A stretch of DNA of 13,992 nt from Acidobacteriota bacterium (GTDB lineage: Bacteria > Acidobacteriota > UBA6911). The stretch covers positions 1 to 13,992 of the forward strand of contig JAIRVC010000014.1 in NCBI GenBank assembly GCA_031254095.1. Reading direction: 5' to 3'. Below are positions 1-6,654 of this stretch, piece after piece. A program made the translations under genes and the position numbers. Position 1 is the stretch's first letter; every line of letters begins with the position of its first letter. The notes below the pieces were generated by a model. The model saw only the letters and a program-made list of their open reading frames with translations, did not search any database and was not told the origin of the DNA.

Positions 1-1
1 A

Positions 2-1090
2 CTCAAAAAGGACGGCGGCGTCATGATTACGGGAAGCCACAATCCCGCCGATTACAACGGTTTTAAAGTCTGTCTCGGACATGCTTCGGTTTACGGCGCG
101 CAGATTCAGGAAATCGCCGATCTTATTGAGGCGCGGGATTTTGAAAAAGGCGCGGGAGCGGTCACAATCGCAGATGTGATGGCGTCGTACAAAAAATATG
201 TCCTGAGCCTTATCAAGCCGTCGCGCCCTGTGCGCGTCGCCATGGACTGCGGCAACGGCACAGCCTGCCTGCTCGCGCCGGACATCGCCGCCGAACTGGG
301 CTGCGACGTGACGCGCCTTTACTGCGACATGGACGGAAATTTTCCGAATCATCATCCCGACCCGACAATCGTTGAAAATCTTGCTGATCTGCGCAAGGTC
401 GTGACGTCAAACGGCCTGGAACTCGGCATCTCTTTTGACGGCGACGCGGACCGTATAGGCGTTGTCGCGGATGACGGGCGCATTATATGGGGCGACATCC
501 TGCTGGCGATTTACGCGCGCGAGATTCTCAAAAGGAAGCCGGGCGCGACCTTCATAGCGGAAGTAAAATGTTCCATGAACCTCTATGACGATATTGAAAA
601 ACACGGCGGGCGGCCGATCATGTGGCGCACGGGACATTCGATTATTAAAGCCAAAATGAAGGAGGAAAAAGCGGAACTGGCGGGTGAAATGAGCGGGCAT
701 ATGTTTTTCGCCGACCGCTATCTCGGTTATGACGACGCCATTTACGCCGCCTGCCGGATCATTGAACTGCTGGCCGCGTCGCCCGTTCCTCTGAGCGGTA
801 TCCTCGACAGCTTCCCAAAGACCTTTGTGACTCCGGAAATTCGCCTGCAGTGCGATGACGATAAAAAATTCATTGTCGTCGATAAAGTAAAAGAGTATTT
901 CAAAAAAGACTATAAGGTTATCGACGTTGACGGCGCGCGCGTCGTCTTCCCCGATGGATGGGGCCTGATACGGGCTTCAAATACGCAGGACGTTCTGGTT
1001 ATGCGCTTTGAAGCCGATAACGAGGCGCGTCTTGACGAAATCAGGGCTATGGTTGAAAAAAAGACCGGGGAGGTTAAAAATAGTTTGTAG
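2..1090 (+). CDS. Phosphomannomutase/phosphoglucomutase, 3' part (5' end outside window)
   Basis: This cytoplasmic alpha-D-phosphohexomutase would interconvert mannose-6-P/mannose-1-P and/or glucose-6-P/glucose-1-P, supplying sugar nucleotides for envelope polysaccharides. The reading frame is open from base 2, so the gene begins upstream. 362 residues are visible, against a family length near 455, so roughly 95 N-terminal residues are missing. All four family signatures are present in order: the phosphoserine loop TGSHNP (catalytic Ser codon 35-37), the metal-binding loop DGDADR (437-454), the sugar-binding loop GEMSGH (683-700) and the C-terminal phosphate-binding RASNTQ (from 971). The next gene starts 20 bases after the stop, so the two are probably co-transcribed. 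Whether the enzyme prefers mannose or glucose phosphates (ManB, AlgC or Pgm type) cannot be decided from these motifs. Confidence 0.95.
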   Translation, partial: LKKDGGVMITGSHNPADYNGFKVCLGHASVYGAQIQEIADLIEARDFEKGAGAVTIADVMASYKKYVLSLIKPSRPVRVAMDCGNGTACLLAPDIAAELGCDVTRLYCDMDGNFPNHHPDPTIVENLADLRKVVTSNGLELGISFDGDADRIGVVADDGRIIWGDILLAIYAREILKRKPGATFIAEVKCSMNLYDDIEKHGGRPIMWRTGHSIIKAKMKEEKAELAGEMSGHMFFADRYLGYDDAIYAACRIIELLAASPVPLSGILDSFPKTFVTPEIRLQCDDDKKFIVVDKVKEYFKKDYKVIDVDGARVVFPDGWGLIRASNTQDVLVMRFEADNEARLDEIRAMVEKKTGEVKNSL

Positions 1091-1110
1091 CGCAGGGAGG
1101 TGTAAATAAA

Positions 1111-1983
1111 GTGAGACGAAAAACGATGCCGGCTGTTTTTGGATTACTGGCGGCCGTCTGCCTGACGCCATTGCAGGCGCGGGCGGACGCCGCGGCGTTC
1201 GCCTACGTGAGTCCTAACTACATCGTTACCGCCGAACCCGCGGGCGCGCACAACTTCATGGTCAACATCATTAATTTTTCCGATTACGTCATTGTGGTGC
1301 AACCGCAGGATTTTATCTATCGCGGGGAATCCGGGCGCTTTTACATCGGACAGGTTTTTGAGCGTGAGCATAAGGACACGCTTGGAGGGGCGCAGCGTTA
1401 TAACGCGTCGTCCCTGCTCAAGGAGCGTACTTTTGCCGGACTGAAAATCACGGGAGTTTTTCACGAACAGGACGCGATTGAAGAACTGAGCGTCAGCATC
1501 GGAGCGCGCCGTTTTTTCATGCAGCCGCTGGAAAAGAACGCCTTTGAACAGCTCGTTAGAAAAATTCAGAATCTTGACCTTGAAAGTCCCGATTCCGAAG
1601 CGGAGCTGGCGAAGGCTAACATTCAGGCAATGGGGCGGTTTAAAACATCCGACGGCAGCCCGGAATGGGAAAAAGACTGGGAAGGCTTGCTGACCGAGGA
1701 CGGCACAAATCCGCCCAAAATACTTGAGCGGCCTGAAATCGCTATAACGCCGGCGGCGAAAAAAGCGCGAGTTTACGGAAAAGTCAGGCTGGTCGGAATC
1801 ATCAGCAAAAGCGGCGGCATCCGCGATCTGCGGGTGTCAAAAGGATTGGGCAGGGGATTGGATGAACGGGCTGTGGAAGGCGTGCGAAATAGCTGGGTAT
1901 TCCTGCCGGCGACTAAAAACGGCGAAGTGTATGAGACGCAGATTGCTATCGAGGTTGAATTCGCCGATCCGGATAAGCCTTGA
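1111..1983 (+). CDS. Secreted protein with a C-terminal TonB-type domain
   Basis: A 290-residue protein starting at GTG, preceded by a strong ribosome site (GGGAGGTG at about 1096-1103). Residues 1-25 form a Sec signal peptide: a basic start (MRRK), a hydrophobic core and an AxA cleavage site at residues 23-25. Residues 26 to about 215 match no family I recognise. Residues of about 218-286 fit the TonB C-terminal fold (YGKVRLVGII, then DLRVSKGLG, LDERAVEGVRNSWVFLPA, and a final IAIEVEF strand). True TonB has an uncleaved N-terminal anchor and a proline-rich linker. Here there is a cleavable signal and no Pro-rich linker, so it is more likely a periplasmic or outer-membrane-associated protein using this domain for binding than an ExbBD-coupled energy transducer. 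It lies 3 bases before the holC-like gene. Confidence 0.8.
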   Translation: MRRKTMPAVFGLLAAVCLTPLQARADAAAFAYVSPNYIVTAEPAGAHNFMVNIINFSDYVIVVQPQDFIYRGESGRFYIGQVFEREHKDTLGGAQRYNASSLLKERTFAGLKITGVFHEQDAIEELSVSIGARRFFMQPLEKNAFEQLVRKIQNLDLESPDSEAELAKANIQAMGRFKTSDGSPEWEKDWEGLLTEDGTNPPKILERPEIAITPAAKKARVYGKVRLVGIISKSGGIRDLRVSKGLGRGLDERAVEGVRNSWVFLPATKNGEVYETQIAIEVEFADPDKP

Positions 1984-1986
1984 ATT

Positions 1987-2421
1987 ATGAATGAATGTAT
2001 ATTTCATGACGCGCCGGACAACCGCAGGGAATATCTGCTGTTTGAAATAGTGGAGCGGGCGTATCGCGGCGGAAACAGGATTCTGATTTTTACTTCCGAC
2101 AGTGAGCGGGCTGCGGCTCTGGATCGGATGTTGTGGATTTTACGTCAGGAATCGTTCATACCCCACAGGATTATTGAGCCGGGCGAAAAAATTGATGGAA
2201 CCGACGTTCCCGTAGGCATCGTTACGGTTGAGGAGAATCCCATTGAGGCGCGTATTCTGATTGCGGACGGACATTGCGGCCTTGATTTCACCTGCGGTTT
2301 TGACGCTACGCACGAATTTGTCGATCACTCATCGTCTGACCGCACAGAGGCCTGCCGCGAACGCTTTCGCGATTATCGTGCGCGGCAGATTCCCGTGCGT
2401 CATGTTAAAAGTGGTCAGTAA
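1987..2421 (+). CDS. holC: DNA polymerase III chi subunit (HolC-like)
   Basis: A 144-residue protein close in length to E. coli chi (147). The alignment runs along the whole chain. It has a helix with a YRGGNRILIFTSD strand (chi: RSGKRVLIACED). ALDRMLWILRQESFIPH corresponds to chi RLDEALWARPAESFVPH. Near the end, EFVDHSSSDRTEACRERFRDYR corresponds to chi EVVDF...ARERYKAYR. Chi joins the clamp-loader complex and, in E. coli, bridges the replisome to single-strand binding protein. In many bacteria holC follows a leucyl aminopeptidase gene; here it follows the TonB-C-domain gene by only 3 bases, so it depends on upstream transcription. The ribosome site is weak, which suggests translational coupling. 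Its stop codon TAA lies inside a repeat fragment (2419-2429). The family assignment rests on motif matching by eye. Confidence 0.82.
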   Translation: MNECIFHDAPDNRREYLLFEIVERAYRGGNRILIFTSDSERAAALDRMLWILRQESFIPHRIIEPGEKIDGTDVPVGIVTVEENPIEARILIADGHCGLDFTCGFDATHEFVDHSSSDRTEACRERFRDYRARQIPVRHVKSGQ

Positions 2422-2429
2422 TCAGCGCT
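2419..2429 (-). repeat. Fragment of CGCTGATTA-type palindrome at holC stop codon
   Basis: The minus strand reads AGCGCTGATTA, identical to plus-strand 6643-6653 at the end of the cold-shock gene. The holC stop TAA is its first three plus-strand bases. It is treated as a half-copy of the family also seen at 5427-5445, 6259-6280 and 6643-6659. It is short enough that coincidence cannot be excluded. Confidence 0.4.
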
Positions 2430-2472
2430 TACTTAACACAAAATCCAGGCCCTGAAAGTACGTAATCCAGCA

Positions 2473-2487
2473 GGTTTTGCAATTGCC
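2473..2487 (-). repeat. Solo end of the GGyAATTGCAAAACC repeat
   Basis: The minus strand reads GGCAATTGCAAAACC, matching 14 of 15 bases of the left end of the large palindromic element (2651-2665, GGTAATTGCAAAACC) in the opposite orientation. The two copies therefore form an inverted pair around about 160 bases of AT-rich DNA. No matching palindromic interior adjoins this copy, so it looks like a remnant or a separate boundary. Confidence 0.6.
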
Positions 2488-2650
2488 TCACGATACGGCA
2501 TTTTTAATACGTGCCCTGCTCCCTTTTTTTGATTGCTTGCATTCGGGTGTTTTGACATTTACTATATATTTTTGGGTTTTTCAAAGACGGAAACGTTATA
2601 AATAATTCGTCATCATAATGAGTTTAGTTTTAAAAATTGAAGCATTTGGA

Positions 2651-2758
2651 GGTAATTGCAAAACCTTCCGGCTTTGCCGGGAACGCGGGCATTCCGCCCG
2701 CATTTTTTCAGAACCTGCCGGCAGTGACGCCGGCGGTTCCAGGTCTTTTGCAATTGCC
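2651..2758. repeat. Cloverleaf-like palindromic element (REP/MITE-like), about 108 bp
   Basis: The outer inverted ends are GGTAATTGCAAAACC (2651-2665) and GGTCTTTTGCAATTGCC (2742-2758), which pair except for one G-T position and a two-base offset. Between them stand three consecutive hairpins. Hairpin 1 has arms 2666-2672 and 2676-2682 around a TTT loop. Hairpin 2 has GCGGGC (2685-2690) and GCCCGC (2696-2701) around ATTCC. Hairpin 3 has GAACC-T-GCCGGC (2711-2722) and GCCGGC-GGTTC (2729-2739) around AGTGAC with one bulged T. The layout is that of a mobile palindromic repeat or structured RNA rather than a coding region. No transposase is nearby and no target-site duplication was evident. Related ends occur at 2473-2487 and 10066-10085. 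Confidence 0.75.
2685..2708 (+). terminator. Terminator-like hairpin inside the palindromic element
   Basis: A six-base-pair GC-rich stem (GCGGGC / GCCCGC, loop ATTCC) is followed after one A by six Ts (2703-2708). This is the form of a Rho-independent terminator on the plus strand. It is the best terminator signal downstream of holC, about 265 bases past its stop. It may end the upstream operon or simply be part of the repeat. Confidence 0.55.
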
Positions 2759-2858
2759 GCTTTGGGTTTAACCGACCGGTCGTTGTGCGATAAGCCGCGA
2801 TAAGCGAAGTACGGATAAGGGATTTGACACGGTGGTTTATATATCCGCCGGAAAACAA

Positions 2859-3120
2859 AAGATATTTTCAGAAAGAGAAGACAGCCCGACCCCGGCGGAC
2901 AGGTATGCCGCCGCACCAGGTTTACCGTGAAGTATCCGGGCAAAGGGCGTCTGAACGGGATTTCCCGGGTATAACGGGCGGGAGTTCATAATTGATTTCC
3001 AAGCATTTTCGTCAATCTGGATATGTGAAAACCTGAAAGACGGCGCCCGTCTATTCTGATTCGTATTTCTTCCCCGCGCTTTGTCTCGGCGGCCGCGTCC
3101 CATAAAACGGGAGCAGGCTC
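2859..3120 (+). promoter_or_regulatory. Probable 5' leader of the RNase E/G gene with two hairpins
   Basis: Two short stems can be seen: CGGCGG (2893-2898) with CCGCCG (2908-2913), and AGACGG (3038-3043) with CCGTCT (3047-3052) around a CGC loop. In E. coli the rne leader is a structured RNA through which RNase E limits its own mRNA. Whether this leader does the same is inference from position only. No promoter with well-spaced hexamers was found, so the transcript start is unknown. Confidence 0.3.
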
Positions 3121-5430
3121 ATGATCAAAGATATGATCGTTTCCAACACCGCTTTGGAAACAAGGGTCGCCATTCTGGAAGACGACCAGTTGGCGGAGCT
3201 GTACATTGAACGACACCGCAGCCGCGGTATTCTGGCGAACACTTATAAAGGAAAAGTCACAAAGGTTCTTCCGGGGATGCAGTCCGCGTTTGTCAATATC
3301 GGACTGGAAAAGGACGCCTTCCTTTACGTTTCTGATTTTGTCGAGGAAAACGATGAAATAGACACTGATTTGCCGCACGATGACGACTCCATGGAGATTG
3401 CGGCGGAAGTCGAGCATCATGTTGCCGAGGCGCGTCCGCCGCGCCGCGAAAAAGATCGGGAACGCAAAGGGGAAAAAAGCCGCTGGCGCGAAAGAAAAGA
3501 ACGCGCCGAGGCGGCTCGCGCGGACGAGGTCAACGCTTCGGGCGAGGAAAGATCCGACGTTTCAGAAATTCCGGAAGCTGCGGAATTCCCGGTTGACGCG
3601 CAGGCTGACGAAACGCAATTCCACGAAACACCTTTCGATTCCGTATCGCCGGAAACGGAAGAAATTTCTTCAGATATTTCCGACGCTTATGGCATCTCCG
3701 GTTCCTTTGGAAAAATGGAAGCGTACGGCGGGCGGCAGGAAGCCGTCGCCGAAAACGCGGCTTTGCCGGGAAAAACACCTGCGGATGCGGGCGGCGAACG
3801 GATTGCCGCGGATATTCCGGAATTTTCAGACGCGGCGCAAATATACGCGGCGCAAAAGGAATCAGAATCTTCGGCGGATGAAATTGACGCGAATGAATCC
3901 GTATCGGGCGATTCCTTTGTTTTAGACGCGCCCGGCGTTCCGGCTTCGGCGGAAACCGCCGAAAATACGGAACAGGTTTCCGCCGAAGCCGAAATAGACT
4001 TGCCGTCCGCGCAATCCGACATTGAAGCCCCAGGGAATTCTGAAAGTAAAATTTCCGAACCGCGGCGTAAATCCGCCGCCATTCGTGACGACGGCGAACA
4101 GATGCCGTTTTCAGGCGATAACGGCGAACGGGGCGGGTTTTCCCGCCGCCGGGGAGCGACGACCCGCCGTAAACGCTATACCGCCGTGCGCCATACGCCG
4201 CAAAGACCTCTTCCTGAGCGTCATTCCATTGATGATATGCTTCGCGAAGGGCAGGAAGTGCTGGTTCAGGTAGCCAAGGAGCCTATCGGCAAAAAAGGCG
4301 CGCGCGTAACCAGCCATATCGCGCTGCCGGGGCGTTATCTGGTGTATATGCCGACGGTTGATCATGTCGGCGTTTCCCGCAAGATCGGATCGGACGCCGA
4401 ACGTATGCGCCTGAAGGAAATCATATTAAGACATCGTGAACAGTTTCCGGGCGGCATCATCGTGCGCACCGCGGCCGCGGAACATAGCGAGGAAGATCTG
4501 GTTAACGATCTCCGCTTTCTGCTGCGCATCTGGGAAGATATGCGCTCCCGGGCCGACAGGGTTTCCGCGCCTGCGCTGATTCACGCCGAAATGAGCCTTG
4601 TACAGCGCCTGTTGCGCGATCAGTTTTCATTTGAGTTCGCTTCAATTCGCGTTGACGACGAATATGAGTACCAGCGCATTGTTGAGTTCGTTGACAAAAT
4701 CTATCCAAACCTTGTCCATCGCGTGAAGCTTTACACCAAAGAGAACGACATTTTTGATGAATACGGCATTACGAATGAAATCGACAAACTGATTCATCCC
4801 AAGATTTGGCTTAAATCAGGCGGTTATATCGTCATCAATCAGACTGAAGCCCTGGTGAGCATCGACATTAATACGGGCAAATTTGTCGGCCGCGGCAACA
4901 ACAGCCTTGAGGAAACCATCACGCGGACGAATCTGGAAGCGGTCAAGGAGATCGTGCGCCAGATACGCCTGCGCGACCTTGGCGGCATTATCGTGATCGA
5001 CTTTATCGACATGGATGAGCGCAAGAACCGCAAGCGCGTAATGGAAGCCCTGTCCGAAGAAATCGCGCGCGACAAGGCGCCCAGCAAGATTCTGGAATTT
5101 AACGAATTCGGGCTTGTGGCGATTACGCGAAAAAGAGTCAAGCAGTCGCTTGAACGAACGCTGTGCCAGCCATGCCCTTATTGTTACGGGTCGGGCATGG
5201 TCAAGTCGGTATCGACGACGTGCCACAATATCTTTCACGAGGTTGAAAAGATGCGTGGCATTATCGACAATCGCATGGAACTGACGGTGCGCGTGCATCC
5301 GGATGTCGCAAGAGCGCTGCGTGAAACGGAATCCGGCGTAATTGAGGAATTGCGGCATATCTTGCGGCGCGACATCATTGTCAAAGCGGATCCGGCGCTG
5401 CACATTGAACATTTCAATATCGTTACCTGA
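3121..5430 (+). CDS. rng: Ribonuclease E/G family endoribonuclease with large insertion in the S1 domain
   Basis: A 769-residue cytoplasmic endoribonuclease for mRNA decay and rRNA/tRNA processing. The N-terminus (SNTALETRVAILEDDQLAELY) and first half of the S1 RNA-binding domain (to about residue 73) are typical. The S1 domain resumes at about residue 369 (SIDDMLREGQEVLVQV). E. coli RNase E spans this loop with about 15-20 residues; here there are roughly 290. The insert has an Arg/Lys-rich patch at 105-128, a long acidic Ala/Glu/Ser-rich middle and a second basic patch at 342-358. The catalytic core is intact: D582 in SIDIN and D627 in VIDFIDM match E. coli D303 and D346, and CPYC (C685, C688) matches the zinc-link cysteines. 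There is no C-terminal degradosome scaffold, so it is closer to RNase G by architecture. The start is ATG with GGGAG 8 bases upstream; a second ATG at 3133 is possible. Confidence 0.93.
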   Translation: MIKDMIVSNTALETRVAILEDDQLAELYIERHRSRGILANTYKGKVTKVLPGMQSAFVNIGLEKDAFLYVSDFVEENDEIDTDLPHDDDSMEIAAEVEHHVAEARPPRREKDRERKGEKSRWRERKERAEAARADEVNASGEERSDVSEIPEAAEFPVDAQADETQFHETPFDSVSPETEEISSDISDAYGISGSFGKMEAYGGRQEAVAENAALPGKTPADAGGERIAADIPEFSDAAQIYAAQKESESSADEIDANESVSGDSFVLDAPGVPASAETAENTEQVSAEAEIDLPSAQSDIEAPGNSESKISEPRRKSAAIRDDGEQMPFSGDNGERGGFSRRRGATTRRKRYTAVRHTPQRPLPERHSIDDMLREGQEVLVQVAKEPIGKKGARVTSHIALPGRYLVYMPTVDHVGVSRKIGSDAERMRLKEIILRHREQFPGGIIVRTAAAEHSEEDLVNDLRFLLRIWEDMRSRADRVSAPALIHAEMSLVQRLLRDQFSFEFASIRVDDEYEYQRIVEFVDKIYPNLVHRVKLYTKENDIFDEYGITNEIDKLIHPKIWLKSGGYIVINQTEALVSIDINTGKFVGRGNNSLEETITRTNLEAVKEIVRQIRLRDLGGIIVIDFIDMDERKNRKRVMEALSEEIARDKAPSKILEFNEFGLVAITRKRVKQSLERTLCQPCPYCYGSGMVKSVSTTCHNIFHEVEKMRGIIDNRMELTVRVHPDVARALRETESGVIEELRHILRRDIIVKADPALHIEHFNIVT

Positions 5431-5445
5431 TTAATCAGCATTTCC
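5427..5445. repeat. CTGATTAATCAG palindrome overlapping the RNase stop codon
   Basis: A perfect 12-base palindrome, CTGATTAATCAG, at 5427-5438 contains the RNase stop TGA (5428-5430). It continues as CATTTCC, one base off the inferred right half ATCAGCGTTTCC of the family. The same 12 bases recur at 6647-6658 over the cold-shock gene stop. Confidence 0.55.
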
Positions 5446-5458
5446 GTGAATTTGAATT

Positions 5459-6004
5459 ATGCGAGATTACGAAAAACTTTCAAAACTGGCGCGCGACAGC
5501 GGCTTTACGCATTGCGCGCCGCTTGACGTATCAAAGCTGGAGTTTCTGCAGGAAGTGCGCGACATGTGTAACGCCGGGCAGTGCGACAGGTATGGCAGAT
5601 CCTGGTCATGCCCGCCCGCGTGCGCGTCGCTTGAAGAGATGCGCGAGCATGTCAGGGGCTATTCGTGCGGGCTGCTTGTGCAGACAGTCGGTGATATTGA
5701 AGATAACTACGACTGGGATGGCATTATGGCCGCCGGAGCGCGCCATAAAGCTAATTTCGGGCGCATGTGGGATGCTCTCGAAAGGGGGTGTTCCACGGTT
5801 TTTGCCATGGGAGCCGGCGCCTGCAAGTTGTGCGAATCCTGCACGTATCCGGATGCGCCCTGCCGCTTTCCGGACAGGATGTCGGCGTCAATGGAGGCCT
5901 GCGGTCTGCTCGTCAGCAAGGTCTGCACGGACAACAATTTAAAATACAATTACGGCCCGAGCAAAATCGCTTTCACCTCGTGTTTTTTGTTTAAGGAATG
6001 CTGA
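5459..6004 (+). CDS. DUF2284 predicted metal-binding protein
   Basis: A 181-residue soluble protein rich in cysteine that I recognise as the DUF2284 family. The order of motifs is HCAPLDV near residue 18, MCNAGQCDRYGRSWSCPPAC (about 36-55), a central region with DNYDWDG, and GACKLCESCTYPDAPCRFPDRMS (about 120-142). The chain ends SKIAFTSCFLFKEC. The clustered CxxC/CxxxxC spacing suggests an iron-sulfur cluster or zinc site, which is how the family is usually described; no reaction is established. It begins 28 bases after the RNase stop, so it may be co-transcribed, although a repeat fragment lies in the gap and the ribosome site is poor. I see no functional tie to its neighbours. Confidence 0.85.
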   Translation: MRDYEKLSKLARDSGFTHCAPLDVSKLEFLQEVRDMCNAGQCDRYGRSWSCPPACASLEEMREHVRGYSCGLLVQTVGDIEDNYDWDGIMAAGARHKANFGRMWDALERGCSTVFAMGAGACKLCESCTYPDAPCRFPDRMSASMEACGLLVSKVCTDNNLKYNYGPSKIAFTSCFLFKEC

Positions 6005-6075
6005 TATGTGCGCGCGCCGTAAAAGTTTCAGGGAAACGCCGACATAGTAACGCGCGTTCTGCTGATATTCCGGCC

Positions 6076-6104
6076 TTGCGCGGAGGCTTCGTTTTTAATA
6101 CAAT
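6076..6104 (+). promoter_or_regulatory. Promoter of tRNA-Cys
   Basis: TTGCGC (6076-6081) and TACAAT (6099-6104) are separated by exactly 17 bases. Transcription would start about 6110-6112, roughly 10 bases before the mature tRNA. The bases just after the -10 (GTGCCCGC) are GC-rich, as in stable-RNA promoters under stringent control. Confidence 0.65.
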
Positions 6105-6120
6105 GTGCCCGCTTATTTGA

Positions 6121-6196
6121 GGCGTCGTACCCAAGTGGCTAAGGGAGAGGTCTGCAAAACCTCGATTCAGCGGTTCGAGTCCGCTCGGCGCCTCCA
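6121..6196 (+). tRNA. tRNA-Cys (GCA), CCA encoded
   Basis: The cloverleaf folds fully. The acceptor stem GGCGTCG (6121-6127) pairs with CGGCGCC (6186-6192) with one G-U. The anticodon stem GAGGT/ACCTC encloses CTGCAAA with anticodon GCA, and the T arm carries GTTCGAGTC. The discriminator base is U (6193), the expected identity element for cysteine tRNA, and the CCA end is encoded (6194-6196). It has its own promoter. Six Ts follow at 6216-6221 without a clear hairpin, so its terminator is uncertain. The ten bases TTTCAGGGAA occur on both sides (6026-6035 and 6201-6210). Confidence 0.96.
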
Positions 6197-6258
6197 GTCT
6201 TTTCAGGGAATCCGCTTTTTTACCTTCTGTTTGCGCTTTCATTACATGCCACGGCAAG

Positions 6259-6280
6259 GGAAACGCTGATTAGTGTTTCC
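6259..6280. repeat. Imperfect palindrome, GGAAACGC-TGATTA-GTGTTTCC hairpin
   Basis: The arms GGAAACGC (6259-6266) and GTGTTTCC (6273-6280) pair over eight positions with one G-U around a TGATTA loop. The left 14 bases match the inferred left half of the family exactly, and the right half lacks about four bases. It lies between tRNA-Cys and the cold-shock promoter, 12 bases before the -35. There is no T-run after it, so it is not a classical terminator. Confidence 0.6.
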
Positions 6281-6292
6281 TGAGCAATAGTC

Positions 6293-6321
6293 TTGACAGA
6301 ACAGGCCGGGGACAATAGCAT
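6293..6321 (+). promoter_or_regulatory. Probable promoter of the cold-shock gene
   Basis: A perfect TTGACA (6293-6298) lies 17 bases before TAGCAT (6316-6321), which keeps the four most conserved -10 positions. A start near 6328 would leave a leader of about 100 bases, in keeping with the long structured leaders of cspA-type genes. A TATAAT at 6408-6413 is an alternative -10, but it has no good -35 and would leave almost no leader. Confidence 0.55.
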
Positions 6322-6429
6322 ATAGAACATCGGAATTTGATACAGCCCGTTCGTCGCGATGGCGAAGGTTTTTAAACTTACCGGCGGGTTGCGGAAATTC
6401 CAGGGATTATAATCTGGGCATGAGGTAAC

Positions 6430-6654
6430 ATGGAAAAAGAAACCGGAAAAGTAAAGTGGTTTAACAACGCCAAAGGCTATGGTTTTATTGAAAGAAACAG
6501 CGGCGGAGATGTTTTCGTTCATCACACGGCGATTCAGATGGGCGGGTTTCGCACGCTGGCCGAAGGCGACGAAGTAAGTTTTTTAGTGACTACGGGCCCG
6601 AAAGGGTTGCAGGCGGAAAACGTTACAAGAGCTGAAGAGGGAAGCGCTGATTAA
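6430..6654 (+). CDS. CspA-family cold-shock protein
   Basis: A 74-residue single cold-shock domain, the normal family length. It binds single-stranded RNA/DNA and acts as an RNA chaperone in the cytoplasm. The RNA-binding motifs are both complete: RNP1 KGYGFIER (residues 15-22) and RNP2 VFVHH (28-32), after the hallmark [14 protein letters not shown] opening. The domain closes with [10 protein letters not shown] and a short acidic tail. A GAGGT ribosome site stands 5 bases before the ATG. The gene is preceded by a probable promoter and a leader of about 100 bases. Its stop TAA lies within a palindromic repeat. Which csp paralogue it is, and whether it is cold-induced, cannot be told from sequence. 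Confidence 0.95.
   Translation: MEKETGKVKWFNNAKGYGFIERNSGGDVFVHHTAIQMGGFRTLAEGDEVSFLVTTGPKGLQAENVTRAEEGSAD

Larger units (their letters stand above)
2422..3120. other. Long non-coding interval between holC and the RNase E/G gene
   Basis: About 700 bases with no convincing gene; the small open frames here run through palindromes and lack good ribosome sites. From left to right there is a lone repeat end (2473-2487), then an AT-rich stretch (about 2500-2650) with promoter-like hexamers. These include TTGACA at 2552-2557 and TATATT at 2565-2570, but with no correctly spaced pair that I trust. The palindromic element (2651-2758) follows, and then about 360 bases leading to the RNase gene. A second TTGACA at 2824-2829 also lacks a correctly spaced -10. 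No tRNA, rRNA or riboswitch was recognised. Confidence 0.6.

Noticed and set aside
2552..2845. Two TTGACA hexamers each followed by TATATA-like sequence (2552 and 2824)
   Set aside because: The spacing between hexamers is only about 6-8 bases, and no -10 lies at 16-18 bases, so neither is called as a promoter.
2596..2943. Open frames on both strands across 2596-3103 (61-115 codons)
   Set aside because: They read through the palindromic arms, overlap one another on both strands, and lack ribosome sites and recognisable protein features.
3380..4365. Several long alternative frames inside the RNase insertion region
   Set aside because: They are shadows created by the biased GC-rich low-complexity sequence; the main frame continues unbroken into the conserved catalytic core.
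6121..6210. tRNA-Cys as a possible phage or island integration site
   Set aside because: There is no integrase gene, no duplicated tRNA 3' end and no phage-like gene in the window; the genes on both sides are housekeeping.
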